DNA from: Herbaspirillum sp.
Lineage (GTDB): Bacteria > Pseudomonadota > Gammaproteobacteria > Burkholderiales > Burkholderiaceae_D
Assembly (NCBI GenBank): GCA_028291765.1
Contig: JAQGNR010000185.1
Location: 1 to 37,841, forward strand
Reading direction: 5' to 3'
DNA length: 37,841 nt
Each line of letters opens with the position of its first letter. The stretch's first letter is position 1. The position numbers and the translations under genes were made by a program. Shown piece by piece: positions 14,765-23,252 of the stretch. Below the pieces are notes generated by a model. It had not been told where the DNA came from. It worked only from the letters and a program-made list of their open reading frames with translations, and made no database searches.

Positions 14765-17383
14765 ATGGAAATCGCATGTTCTGCTGCCGCCGTGCCCGGC
14801 AGCTTTACCCAATGGCGATTCGATACCGCACCAGAGGCCCAAAACAAAACGCCATCGATCTACACCCGCGGCGCCGAACACGCCCCGGCTCCCGACAATA
14901 TTCAATCAATGCAGCTTGCAGGATTAGCCTGGTCGCGGCGCATTTCAACAGAACGCTACATACCCCAGCCAACGAAGGCGCGCTTTTGTGAAAGCCATGA
15001 AAGCCATGAAGGCCCTGAAAGCCCTCCCCACGTAGCGGCAAATTTGGCCGCGCGTCCGCGTTCGGAGCCTTTCCCCATCTATCTCCATTTGCAAACCCTG
15101 CAGCGCAGCTGCAGGCAATTGTCCCGTCAGATGACGGCCGCCGGCAGCAATCGCGAACCCCAGCAAAAATACAAGAATGCGCTAATCGCCATCGATCGAT
15201 TGATCAAATCCATCAACCGCTATGCGAAACACGGATTGCCAAATACAGGGCCATCGAATGCCGATGCCGGCGGCGGCGTCATTGCGGTCGATCTCGATGA
15301 AGCAATTCATGGTTTGTACACTGCAATTGCCTACACCAAAAACGCCAGCGCCAACGGCTTTGGCAGCATCGGCGAATCGCTGACGCAAGAAGCGAATCTC
15401 TGGGCGCACGACCCGATGACCTGGCTCACCCAATCGGCAATGCCGCATGGCGGCGCCGACGTCAGCCTGGCTGCCATCGTCACGGTTGCGCTGGTACCCT
15501 TTGCGCTCATGGCCTTGCACGCCGGCATCAGCGAAATGCGGGAATCGAAGCGCCACGGCAAAGCACTCGATGTAGAACTGGGGTACACCCGCACATTTCT
15601 CACAACCCTCAAGCAAATATCGACATCGGCATCGGCCGCGTCCAATGGCGGCAAATCAAGCGGGGCAGCCTTGCCTCCCCGGCTACAGCATATGGTCGAT
15701 GCCGCCGGCAGCGTCTGCGCCCAGCAACTGGACGACCTTATACTGGCCCAACAAAAGAATCGGGAAAACGGCCAGATCGGCGCTTGTTCCGCAATGTCGG
15801 GCGGCGCCATTGCGGTCAAGGCGACGCTCGATCTCACCAGCAAAGTCGGTTATCTCGCACTGGCCGGCAATGCTGCCGGCACAGTGCTGGCAACCACGGC
15901 CGGTGCGGCTAGTGCAATACTGGCCCCGATCGCGGCCGTCAGTGCCGTCGGCCTCGGCGCCAGGATGGTATTGAAATCGAACCAGGCCTTAAAAGACTTC
16001 AATGCCGCTTGCGCACGTCTCAAAAGCCGCCTGAACACACCGACACCACTGCTGCCGCCCAGCCGAACGCAATCGGGCGTCAACGAATACCTGCAGTTCC
16101 TGCCCAAGAAACTGGACCAGAGGACGAAATTTTTGCGCAACTATGCGGAAAAAAACCGACGCTTTTTATTCGGCAGCGTGCTGTATGCCGCCAGCGCCTT
16201 GACCACTTTCGGCCTGACCGGCGCTGCGTTGCTGGGCGCCGGCGTTGTTCTGGGGCCGATCGGCCTCGGCGTATTGGTAGCGGTCGGCATCACGGGCGGC
16301 CTTCTGATGGGGCGCTATTCGACCCAATTCTTATTCGGACACGGCCGCCAGCATCGCTACGAAAGTTACAGTATCGGCGACGATCCGGAAGTAGATCGCC
16401 ACTTTCTGGGCAGCATAGACACATTTACACGCGGAACCCCAGGGATCGCCAATACGACCGGCCTAAAGCTGCGCGCCGCTTTTTACGAGCAAGCGTCCAG
16501 ACGCGAAGAATTGCGGCAGGACTTTCTGACCGATGTGGCAAATGATTTGGAAAAACGCTATGACGGCATGCATAGCTACTCTACTGACAGCGAAGCGGTC
16601 CGGCAAAAACGCGATGGCGCCCCCACCAAATGGAAGACGGCACGTGCGCAAGTCCTGAAAAAATACGAAAGCACAGTCGGCCATTTGCGCGCCGGCGCAT
16701 CCTACCTCGCCACCCTGCTTAAAACCCGCGATCACGCTGAGGCAAAAACAGAAGCCGGCCAATTGCGACGTGCAGCAAAACCTTATCTGAGCGTCGACAG
16801 CCTCCATGACTGGCTGGAACAACCCAAAAATTATCCGGTGCAACTCAAGCTGATGCATAGCTGCCTGAGTGCGCAAACTATCTATCTGCAGGAAAAAACC
16901 CATACCCGGCTGAAAATGTACGCCTTAAGCAATGAGATCATCCAACCGCCGGCGGATGCCAGCACTGCAAGGACGGCGACCGTAACCATGGCCGGCGATG
17001 ACGTAAGCACCCAAAATCATGACGTTGCCCAGGAACTGAATATTTTGCTGGATCAGCTTGCTGCACCGCTGATCCGGGATGTTCACTTACTGGATCAAAC
17101 AGAAATTCTGCAAAAACAGCTGCGGCAATACCAAACCGGAAAATCAGCCCTGCCCGACGAACCGGCACTAGCGGCGATAACGTCCCGTTTCCTGAGCTTG
17201 CAAAGCGGCCAGCCTTACGGCCCCGAAGCCAACCTGCTGGATATTCGACAAAGCCAGTACCGGCTGGCGCGGTTTTACCTGAAAGAAGCGCCTGGCCGTT
17301 ATCGCAATTTACGTGGTTTGTTAATGGACGCCGAATTGCAGGCGACCCGGCTGGCACAGCGCGATGCAGCCAAAACTGTGTAA
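14765..17383 (+). CDS. Large orphan protein with long Ala/Gly-rich hydrophobic segments
   Basis: This 872-residue protein belongs to no family I recognise. No signal peptide is visible. Residues 1-100 are Pro/Ser/Ala-rich and hydrophilic, with a short repeat (ESH-ESH-EGP-ESP, residues 76-87). Residues 105-155 and 255-285 are helical and charged. Hydrophobic parts are residues 233-252 (one helix), 345-403 (long Ala/Gly-rich block, probably two helices) and 467-516 (two helices, GLTGAALLGAGVVLGPIGLGVLVAVG). The last 350 residues are polar and helix-rich. The ribosome-binding site is weak (GAAAGA). Base composition does not stand out from its neighbours. The layout (disordered N-terminus, paired hydrophobic hairpins, coiled-coil-like tails) is like secreted translocators or effectors that enter membranes, but there is no secretion gene nearby; this is only a guess. 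It lies alone between terminators and yaaA. Confidence 0.8.
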   Translation: MEIACSAAAVPGSFTQWRFDTAPEAQNKTPSIYTRGAEHAPAPDNIQSMQLAGLAWSRRISTERYIPQPTKARFCESHESHEGPESPPHVAANLAARPRSEPFPIYLHLQTLQRSCRQLSRQMTAAGSNREPQQKYKNALIAIDRLIKSINRYAKHGLPNTGPSNADAGGGVIAVDLDEAIHGLYTAIAYTKNASANGFGSIGESLTQEANLWAHDPMTWLTQSAMPHGGADVSLAAIVTVALVPFALMALHAGISEMRESKRHGKALDVELGYTRTFLTTLKQISTSASAASNGGKSSGAALPPRLQHMVDAAGSVCAQQLDDLILAQQKNRENGQIGACSAMSGGAIAVKATLDLTSKVGYLALAGNAAGTVLATTAGAASAILAPIAAVSAVGLGARMVLKSNQALKDFNAACARLKSRLNTPTPLLPPSRTQSGVNEYLQFLPKKLDQRTKFLRNYAEKNRRFLFGSVLYAASALTTFGLTGAALLGAGVVLGPIGLGVLVAVGITGGLLMGRYSTQFLFGHGRQHRYESYSIGDDPEVDRHFLGSIDTFTRGTPGIANTTGLKLRAAFYEQASRREELRQDFLTDVANDLEKRYDGMHSYSTDSEAVRQKRDGAPTKWKTARAQVLKKYESTVGHLRAGASYLATLLKTRDHAEAKTEAGQLRRAAKPYLSVDSLHDWLEQPKNYPVQLKLMHSCLSAQTIYLQEKTHTRLKMYALSNEIIQPPADASTARTATVTMAGDDVSTQNHDVAQELNILLDQLAAPLIRDVHLLDQTEILQKQLRQYQTGKSALPDEPALAAITSRFLSLQSGQPYGPEANLLDIRQSQYRLARFYLKEAPGRYRNLRGLLMDAELQATRLAQRDAAKTV
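14990..15025 (+). repeat. Four 9-bp tandem repeats in the orphan gene
   Basis: Units GAAAGCCAT, GAAAGCCAT, GAAGGCCCT and GAAAGCCCT stand in tandem and in frame, coding Glu-Ser-His, Glu-Ser-His, Glu-Gly-Pro and Glu-Ser-Pro. The low-complexity stretch is in the probable disordered N-terminal region. Confidence 0.85.
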
Positions 17384-17408
17384 GGCGTCATGGAGGCGCT
17401 CAGGCCAA

Positions 17409-18185
17409 TCAATCCGCAATGCGGCGCTGAAACATCCAGACGTTTTCGGTAGACCCCTCCGGCACGTATGCGTAACCCTCGGCATCGAAGGCCTTCAGCT
17501 TCTCCGGCGTCTTGATTGCATGCGACACCGCATAACGCGCCATTAACCCACGCGCCCGTTTTGCAAAAAACGAAATAATTTTATATTTGCCGCCCTTCCA
17601 ATCCTGAAACACCGGCGTAATCACCTTCGCATCCAGGACCTTAGGGCGTACAACTTTAAAATATTCCTCGGAAGCAAGATTAATCAGTGTTTTGGATTTA
17701 TGTTCGCTCAATACCCGCTTCAATGACAAACTCACTTCATCGCCCCAGTACGCATACAAATCCTTACCTGCCGGATTGGCAAACCGCGTCCCCATTTCCA
17801 GCCGGTAAGGCTGCATCAAATCCAATGGACGCAACGCGCCATACAAACCCGACAAAATGCGAATATGCGATTGTGCGTAATCGAGTTGCTTACCGCTCAG
17901 GCTGGTCGCGTCGAGGCCGCCGTACACATCGCCATTGAAAGCCAGCACCGCCTGTTTGGCATTTTTTGTCGTGAATTTACGCGACCAGCTTGCATAACGC
18001 TCGGCATTGAGCGCCGCCAGCGGATCGGAAATATGCATCAGACTGGCGATTTGCGCGGGCGACAGTTCGCGCAGATGTTTGATTAATTCCGCTGAGCGGG
18101 CAATGAACTCCGGCTGCGTATGTACATCTGTGGTTGGTGCGCTTTCATAGTCCAGGGACTTGGCGGGAGACAAAACAATCAGCAT
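17409..18185 (-). CDS. yaaA: Peroxide stress protein YaaA (DUF328)
   Basis: This is a 258-residue protein of the YaaA family, which in E. coli lowers free intracellular iron during hydrogen peroxide stress and has a DNA-binding-like fold. The N-terminus [15 protein letters not shown] is diagnostic, as are [25 protein letters not shown] and [24 protein letters not shown]. The C-terminus contains [17 protein letters not shown]. The ATG at 18185 fits the family; the frame open to 18281 adds unrelated residues. It converges with the large orphan gene (25 bases apart) and diverges from the PIN gene. Confidence 0.95.
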   Translation of the reverse strand: MLIVLSPAKSLDYESAPTTDVHTQPEFIARSAELIKHLRELSPAQIASLMHISDPLAALNAERYASWSRKFTTKNAKQAVLAFNGDVYGGLDATSLSGKQLDYAQSHIRILSGLYGALRPLDLMQPYRLEMGTRFANPAGKDLYAYWGDEVSLSLKRVLSEHKSKTLINLASEEYFKVVRPKVLDAKVITPVFQDWKGGKYKIISFFAKRARGLMARYAVSHAIKTPEKLKAFDAEGYAYVPEGSTENVWMFQRRIAD

Positions 18186-18364
18186 GACGGTGCCTGTAGA
18201 AAATATCGAATCCGCAATGATACGGCAGTATGGTCTGGTACATACGCCGCCGGCTTCGGCAAATCCAGCCCAGCACAGCACGATTAAGCCTGCAAAAACG
18301 GCAAATACCGACGGTTAATCCGAATTTGAAATATGATCGCACTACTCACCATAAGCTAGCAATA

Positions 18365-18826
18365 ATGACCACGCCATTCAATCCGCAACGCCTCGTACTC
18401 GACACAAATGTCTGTCTGGATTTATTCGTATTCCGCGATCCGCGCTGGGCCGGATTATTGCAAGCGATGCATGACGGCCATGTGCAGGCGATCACGCGCG
18501 CGGACTGCCGCATGGAATGGCAAATGGTGCTGGATTATCCCCATCTGAAAGTCGATCCCGTTCACAAGCCGGCCTTAATGGCCTCGTTCGACGCCTTGAT
18601 TACCTGCGTCGAGCCGCCCACGGCGATGGACATGATCAAACTGCCGCAATGCAGCGATCGAGACGATCAAAAATTTATGGAACTGGCGCTGCAAGTGCGC
18701 GCAGATTTGTTGATTACCAAAGATAAAGCCTTGCTGAAACTAGCCAAGAAAACAGCCCGTGCCGGTCTATTCTCGATCATCGCGCCACACGCCTGGACCT
18801 TGCCTGCCAACCTACCGTTACGATGA
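18365..18826 (+). CDS. PIN-domain protein, putative ribonuclease (COG1569-type)
   Basis: This is a 153-residue single-domain PIN protein. The metal-binding acids are Asp13 (LVLDTNVCLDLF), Glu51 (CRMEW), Asp98-Asp101 (CSDRDDQKFMELAL) and Asp120 (LLITKDKALLKL). PIN proteins of this type are often annotated as toxins of toxin-antitoxin pairs, but no antitoxin-like gene stands next to it. The stop codon overlaps the start of the aminotransferase gene (ATGA), so it is translated together with a metabolic gene. Solitary chromosomal PIN proteins of this kind may work in RNA maturation. The ATG at 18365 is used; upstream in-frame codons to 18230 lie in the intergenic zone. Confidence 0.85.
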   Translation: MTTPFNPQRLVLDTNVCLDLFVFRDPRWAGLLQAMHDGHVQAITRADCRMEWQMVLDYPHLKVDPVHKPALMASFDALITCVEPPTAMDMIKLPQCSDRDDQKFMELALQVRADLLITKDKALLKLAKKTARAGLFSIIAPHAWTLPANLPLR

Positions 18827-20013
18827 ATCCACCCATCCAAACCTCCGCCATCAATCCGGCCGTCCACAGCATCGTCTCAAAGCTGCCGAATGTCGGCACC
18901 ACCATATTTACGGTTATGTCGGCGCTTGCCGCCGAAAAAAACGCCGTCAATCTGGGCCAGGGGTTTCCCGATTTCGATTGCGATCCGGCGCTGATCGATG
19001 CAGTGGCAAACGCCATGCGCAGCGGCTTGAATCAATATCCGCCCATGCCCGGCGTGCCCGGTCTGCGCGCGGCCATCGCACAAAAAATCCAGACCTTGTA
19101 TGGCCATGCTTACGATCCAGCCGACGAAATCACGGTGACCGCCGGCGCAACCCAGGGCATCCTTACCGCGATTTTGTGTTGCGTCCATGCCGGCGATGAA
19201 GTGATCGTCATCGAACCGGCCTACGATAGTTACGTACCGGCGATCGAATTGGCCGGCGGCGTGCCGGTATTCGTGCAAATGCGCGTCGACCCGGATGGCT
19301 ATGCAGTGCCATGGGATAAAGTTGCCTCCGCAGTCACGCCCAGAACACGTCTGATCATGATCAATTCACCGCACAACCCAACCGGCTCGGTACTGCAGAA
19401 AGCAGATCTGGAGGCGTTGGCCGGCATCGTGCGTAATACCGATATCCTGATCCTCTCCGACGAAGTCTACGAACACATGGTGTACGACGGCGCGCGGCAT
19501 GAATCCTTGTGCCGTTACCCCGAGCTGGCCGCGCGCGCGTTTGTCATCTCCAGTTTCGGCAAGACCTATCACGTCACAGGCTGGAAAATCGGCTATGTGG
19601 CGGCGCCGGCGGCATTAACGGCCGAGTTTCGCAAAGTGCATCAATTCAACGTCTTTACGGTCAACACACCGGTACAGCACGGCCTGATGACCTATATGAA
19701 CGATCCGGCGCCCTATCTCGATTTACCTGCTTTTTACCAGCGCAAGCGCGACCTGTTCCGCGCCGGCTTAAAAAATACCCGTTTCAAATTACTGCCATCC
19801 CAAGGCACTTATTTTCAATGCGTTCAATACAGCGCGATATCCGATCAGTCGGAAGTCGAGTTTTCCCGCTGGCTGACAGCGGAGATCGGGGTTGCAGCAA
19901 TTCCGGTATCGGCGTTTTACAATACCCCGCAAGAATCCGGCATCGTGCGTTTCTGTTTTGCCAAAAAAGACGAGACTTTGCGCCTTGCGCTGGATCGTCT
20001 GGCCCGGCTTTGA
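18823..20013 (+). CDS. ybdL: PLP-dependent methionine-type aminotransferase (YbdL-like)
   Basis: This 396-residue fold-type I aminotransferase is of the class I/II group. PLP-binding Lys247 is in SSFGKTYHVTGWKIGY, a motif closely shared with E. coli YbdL, which prefers methionine and aromatic amino acids. Other PLP contacts are visible: Asn185 (SPHNPTG), Asp213 and Tyr216 (SDEVYEHMVYDG), and the cofactor loop GATQGIL. The N-terminus NLGQGFPDFDCDP and NQYPPMPGVPGLR match. It may act in methionine salvage or in 2-oxo acid pools. The first four bases overlap the PIN stop, and a GST gene follows after 59 bases. Confidence 0.92.
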   Translation: MNPPIQTSAINPAVHSIVSKLPNVGTTIFTVMSALAAEKNAVNLGQGFPDFDCDPALIDAVANAMRSGLNQYPPMPGVPGLRAAIAQKIQTLYGHAYDPADEITVTAGATQGILTAILCCVHAGDEVIVIEPAYDSYVPAIELAGGVPVFVQMRVDPDGYAVPWDKVASAVTPRTRLIMINSPHNPTGSVLQKADLEALAGIVRNTDILILSDEVYEHMVYDGARHESLCRYPELAARAFVISSFGKTYHVTGWKIGYVAAPAALTAEFRKVHQFNVFTVNTPVQHGLMTYMNDPAPYLDLPAFYQRKRDLFRAGLKNTRFKLLPSQGTYFQCVQYSAISDQSEVEFSRWLTAEIGVAAIPVSAFYNTPQESGIVRFCFAKKDETLRLALDRLARL

Positions 20014-20072
20014 GCAAGCTTTCCGTTTAACAAACTTGTAGCAAACTTTCCCTCATCACCAAGGAATCTAAA

Positions 20073-20765
20073 ATGATCGACGTTTATAGCTGGCCGACAC
20101 CGAATGGCCATAAAGTACACATCATGCTGGAAGAATGCGGTTTCGACTATGCGGCGCATCCGATCAATATCGGCAGCGGCGATCAGTTCTCGCCTGAATT
20201 CCTGGCCATTTCACCCAATAATAAAATCCCGGCGATTGTCGATAGCGATGGTCCTGGCGGTACACCGATTTCCTTGTTCGAATCCGGCGCGATCCTGGTT
20301 TACCTGGCAAGCAAGGCCGGTAAATTGTTGGGCCATACCGACCGCGAAAAATACAATACCTTGCAGTGGCTGATGTTCCAGATGGGCGGCATCGGTCCGA
20401 TGCTGGGTCAGGCGCATCACTTCCGCATCTATGCACCGGAGAAAATCGGCTACGCAATCGAGCGTTACACCAATGAAGCTCAACGTCTGTATGGCGTGCT
20501 CGACCGGCAACTGGCCAAAACTGCTTATCTGGCCGGAGATACCTATACCATCGCCGACATCGCCAGCTTCCCCTGGACCCGCTCATACCAGAATCAAGGC
20601 ATCACGCTGGAAGACTTCCCGCACGTACAACGCTGGTTCGATGCAATCAGCGCCCGCCCGGCCGTGCAGCGCGGCGTCACCGTACTGGCCAATCTGCGCA
20701 AACCCTTGACCGACGATAAGGCAAAAGATGCGCTGTTCGGCAAACAGCAATATCTGAAACGCTGA
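20073..20765 (+). CDS. yfcG: Nu-class glutathione transferase (YfcG-like)
   Basis: This is a 230-residue protein with a thioredoxin-like N-terminal domain and a helical C-terminal domain. The active-site segment SWPTPNGHKVHIMLEECG and FLAISPNNKIPAIVD followed by SLFESGAILVYLA match the E. coli YfcG/YghU group, which binds two glutathiones and has disulfide-bond reductase activity. A Shine-Dalgarno-like AAGGAA stands before the ATG. It is 59 bases after the aminotransferase and three bases before arfB, so the three are probably one transcript. The partner substrate is not known. Confidence 0.93.
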   Translation: MIDVYSWPTPNGHKVHIMLEECGFDYAAHPINIGSGDQFSPEFLAISPNNKIPAIVDSDGPGGTPISLFESGAILVYLASKAGKLLGHTDREKYNTLQWLMFQMGGIGPMLGQAHHFRIYAPEKIGYAIERYTNEAQRLYGVLDRQLAKTAYLAGDTYTIADIASFPWTRSYQNQGITLEDFPHVQRWFDAISARPAVQRGVTVLANLRKPLTDDKAKDALFGKQQYLKR

Positions 20766-20768
20766 CAC

Positions 20769-21314
20769 ATGACGGATGTAACGAGCGCAACAGGCGTAAC
20801 GGGCGTAACAGGCCTAAGCAGCGCAACCAATGCAAGCAATACCGCCGCACCCGATGACGACACCGCGGCGTCGCCATCGCCGCAGCGGCCCGCGGCGCCT
20901 GCACGCTCGTTTCACAATCTGCCGCCGGTGCCGGAAAGCGAAGTCGACATCAGCGCCATTCGCGCACAAGGCGCCGGCGGGCAGAATGTCAATAAAGTCT
21001 CCAGTGCGATTCATCTGCGCTTTACGATCGCGGCTTCTTCCTTACCGGCGCAAATCAAGCAGCGCTTGCTTGATTTGCGCGATCAACGCCTCACCAAAGA
21101 TGGCGTGATCGTCATCAAGTCGCAGGTTCATCGGAGTCAGGATAAAAATCGCGCGGACGCGCTACAAAAGCTCAATGAATTAATCGCCAGCGTGGCGCTG
21201 GTGCCGAAGGTACGCCGGCCAACCAAGCCAAGCCGTAGCTCGCAAACCAAACGGCTGGAAGTAAAAACCCAGCGTGGCCACGTCAAAAGCATGCGCGGCA
21301 AGGTGCGCGATTAG
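20769..21314 (+). CDS. arfB: Alternative ribosome-rescue factor ArfB with long N-terminal extension
   Basis: This is a 181-residue peptidyl-tRNA hydrolase that frees ribosomes stalled on non-stop mRNA. The GGQ motif is Gly70-Gly71-Gln72 in IRAQGAGGQNVNKVSSAIHLRF, and the basic C-terminal tail (RRPTKPSRSSQTKRLEVKTQRGHVKSMRGKVRD) enters the empty mRNA channel. About 45 residues of Thr/Ser/Ala/Pro-rich sequence stand in front of the catalytic domain; E. coli ArfB has only about 15 there. The extension comes from short ACAGGCGTAAC-type repeats. The ATG at 20769 starts three bases after the GST stop. A GTG at 20928 would be in frame but would cut off conserved residues. Confidence 0.95.
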   Translation: MTDVTSATGVTGVTGLSSATNASNTAAPDDDTAASPSPQRPAAPARSFHNLPPVPESEVDISAIRAQGAGGQNVNKVSSAIHLRFTIAASSLPAQIKQRLLDLRDQRLTKDGVIVIKSQVHRSQDKNRADALQKLNELIASVALVPKVRRPTKPSRSSQTKRLEVKTQRGHVKSMRGKVRD

Positions 21315-21320
21315 AACGCA

Positions 21321-21358
21321 AAAAAGCTGCTGCAGATTTGATTCTGCAGCAGCTTTTT
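21321..21358. terminator. Bidirectional intrinsic terminator after arfB
   Basis: AAAAAGCTGCTGCAG (21321-21335) pairs perfectly with CTGCAGCAGCTTTTT (21344-21358) around an eight-base loop, giving a T-tract on either strand. It ends the arfB transcript from one side and the maoC-type gene from the other. Confidence 0.92.
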
Positions 21359-21390
21359 AAAAATCCATTAGTGCATTAGCTCAAATTAGC

Positions 21391-21843
21391 TCAATAACGC
21401 CGAAACACCGCCTCGGCCACACATACCGGCTTGGATTCACTCTCGCGCTCGATCGCCACTTCCCAGGTCATTTCAGCGCCGCCCGGAATATCCTCCACGG
21501 CCAGCAATTTCAGACGCCCGCGCACCTTGCTGCCGACGGGCAGCGGCGCCGGAAAACGTACCCGGTTCAAACCGTAATTGACCAACATGGTGACATCGGT
21601 CATCCGCATCGTTTCGTTAAAAAACCGCGGCAGCAACGCCAGCGTTAAAAAGCCATGCGCAACGGTGCCGCCATAAGGCAATTCACGCCGGGCACGTTCA
21701 ACATCAACGTGAATCCATTGCGAATCGCCGGTTGCCTCGGCAAATCGATTCACCTGTTGCTGGTCGATGGTCTGCCATTTTGAAATGGCAACTTCCTTTC
21801 CGGTCAACTCCTTCAATTGCGCAAGGCTGCCGATTTCAAGCAT
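21391..21843 (-). CDS. MaoC-type (R)-specific enoyl-CoA hydratase
   Basis: This is a 150-residue hot-dog fold protein. The hydratase motif with Asp40 and His45 is visible (FAEATGDSQWIHVDVERA), followed by YGGTVAHGFLTLALLP, as in PhaJ and the NodN/Rv0130 group. Such enzymes hydrate trans-2-enoyl-CoA, and could feed (R)-hydroxyacyl-CoA to PHA synthase, though the linkage to phaC here is only at genome distance. The ATG at 21843 has AAGGAG upstream. It follows the small membrane gene after 25 bases on the same strand and ends at a shared terminator with arfB. Confidence 0.88.
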   Translation of the reverse strand: MLEIGSLAQLKELTGKEVAISKWQTIDQQQVNRFAEATGDSQWIHVDVERARRELPYGGTVAHGFLTLALLPRFFNETMRMTDVTMLVNYGLNRVRFPAPLPVGSKVRGRLKLLAVEDIPGGAEMTWEVAIERESESKPVCVAEAVFRRY

Positions 21844-21868
21844 CTGATTCTCCTTATTTTTTTCTATC

Positions 21869-22240
21869 TTAACCCGGCATGGCCCTATTTTCATTCAGAT
21901 AAATCAGACCCTTGATCAGTCGATACGCTTTCCACAGCCATGCCAGCGACCAGATCAACCAGGCCAACGGCATCAAGACGAACGTAAAAAACGGGAAGAA
22001 GCCGATAACCACCCAGCCCAGATACCACCAGAACGAGCGGATTTGCCAGCTATGGTGCGTTTCCACAAACGTCCCCGCAGCATCGTCGCGTTTGATGTAA
22101 TTGATAATCAAAGGAATAAAAGACAGCATGCCCAGCGAAAAAATCAGGCTCAGGAAATGAAAGATATAGAGCCAGCGAACCAGCGCTTTTTGCGCTTGCT
22201 CAGTTGTATCAGGCGTATCGAGTATAAGTTCATCGGCCAT
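21869..22240 (-). CDS. Small membrane protein, DUF4870-like
   Basis: This is a 123-residue protein with three hydrophobic helices (IFHFLSLIFSLGMLSFIPLII, FWWYLGWVVIGFFPFFTFVLM and LAWLIWSLAWLW). The loop YIKRDDAAGTFVETHHSWQIRSFWW is the best hallmark: an amphipathic segment with conserved His and Arg found in Tic20/DUF4870-type small membrane proteins. Function is unknown. The ATG at 22240 has AAGGAGATT upstream; the frame is open to 22273 but without support. The neighbours are serB upstream (86 bases) and the hydratase downstream (25 bases). Confidence 0.82.
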   Translation of the reverse strand: MADELILDTPDTTEQAQKALVRWLYIFHFLSLIFSLGMLSFIPLIINYIKRDDAAGTFVETHHSWQIRSFWWYLGWVVIGFFPFFTFVLMPLAWLIWSLAWLWKAYRLIKGLIYLNENRAMPG

Positions 22241-22273
22241 TTTCAATCTCCTTGGCAAGTAATGGGATTGCAT

Positions 22274-22301
22274 AAAAAAATGGACTGTAGCATGGGGCTA
22301 C
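22274..22301 (-). terminator. Weak terminator-like hairpin after serB
   Basis: On the minus strand GTAGC pairs with GCTAC (22301-22287) and a run of seven T follows after five bases. The stem is only five base pairs, so termination would be incomplete and readthrough to the membrane gene likely. Confidence 0.35.
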
Positions 22302-22325
22302 GGGACATTACTGGACTCTTTCTTG

Positions 22326-23195
22326 TCAGGCGAACAAAGACAATATGCCGTCCAACCCGACAAAATTCAATGCCACGTCGGCCTGCGCCCTCACCACCGG
22401 CTTGGCGCGGAACGCAACCGACAGGCCGGCAATACGCATCATATTCAAATCGTTGGCGCCATCGCCCATCACAATAGCCTGTTTGGGCGAACAACCGAGT
22501 TCGGCGCAGACCCGCTCCACCGTGCGTTGCTTTTCATCCGCATCGACGATTGTGCCGAGAACGCGTCCGGTCAGCTTGCCATTTTCGATTTCCAGCACAT
22601 TGGCATGGGTGTAATCGAGGCCCAGACGCTGCTGCATGCGATCGGTAAAAAACGTAAAGCCACCGGATACCAGCAGCGTCTTCAGACCAGCGGCCCGGAT
22701 CGCTTCCAGCATCGGCTGCGCACCCATCGACAAAGCCAGCCGCTCGTCATAGACCCGCTGCAGGGCCGACGCGTCCAGCCCCTTGAGCAACGCGACACGG
22801 CGCGTCAGACTTTCCTGAAATTCAATTTCACCGCGCATGGCGGCTTCGGTAATGGCAGCGACCTGTGGCTTCAAGCCTTGCATATCGGCGATCTCATCGA
22901 TGCATTCGATGGTGATCAGCGTTGAATCCATATCCATCGCCAGCAGCTTGAAATCGCCCAGGCGCTGGTGCGCATCGACCAATGCATAGTCGAGCTGCGC
23001 CGTCAGACAAGCAGCCTCCAGCGCAGCCTTGCCCTCCTCCGTCAATTGCACGCCCTCAACCCGCCATGCATGCCGATGCCGATTGAGCGCAACCGGGTCC
23101 GACGGCGTGGCGCCTATCGATACCAACGCGGCTATGCCGGCGATGGTCGCCGGATCAGGGTTCAAGCCTTGCAAAATCAGATTCGTAGCGGTCAT
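22326..23195 (-). CDS. serB: Phosphoserine phosphatase SerB
   Basis: This 289-residue HAD-family enzyme catalyses the last step of serine synthesis. The catalytic motif is LLAMDMDSTLITIECIDEIAD, with nucleophile Asp88 and general acid Asp90. Motif II is LLVSGGFTFF and motif III is the GDGANDLNMM loop near residue 248. An N-terminal region of about 80 residues looks like a degenerate ACT-type regulatory domain. It follows mfd after 57 bases on the same strand. The start is ATG at 23195. Confidence 0.96.
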   Translation of the reverse strand: MTATNLILQGLNPDPATIAGIAALVSIGATPSDPVALNRHRHAWRVEGVQLTEEGKAALEAACLTAQLDYALVDAHQRLGDFKLLAMDMDSTLITIECIDEIADMQGLKPQVAAITEAAMRGEIEFQESLTRRVALLKGLDASALQRVYDERLALSMGAQPMLEAIRAAGLKTLLVSGGFTFFTDRMQQRLGLDYTHANVLEIENGKLTGRVLGTIVDADEKQRTVERVCAELGCSPKQAIVMGDGANDLNMMRIAGLSVAFRAKPVVRAQADVALNFVGLDGILSLFA

Positions 23196-23252
23196 TTTTA
23201 ATTTTTAGATAAATAATAGCAATGGAAAACCCGAATGAAAAACCCGGCAGGA

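Noticed and set aside
18365..18826. PIN protein as half of a toxin-antitoxin system
   Set aside because: No small antitoxin gene stands beside it and its stop overlaps a metabolic gene.
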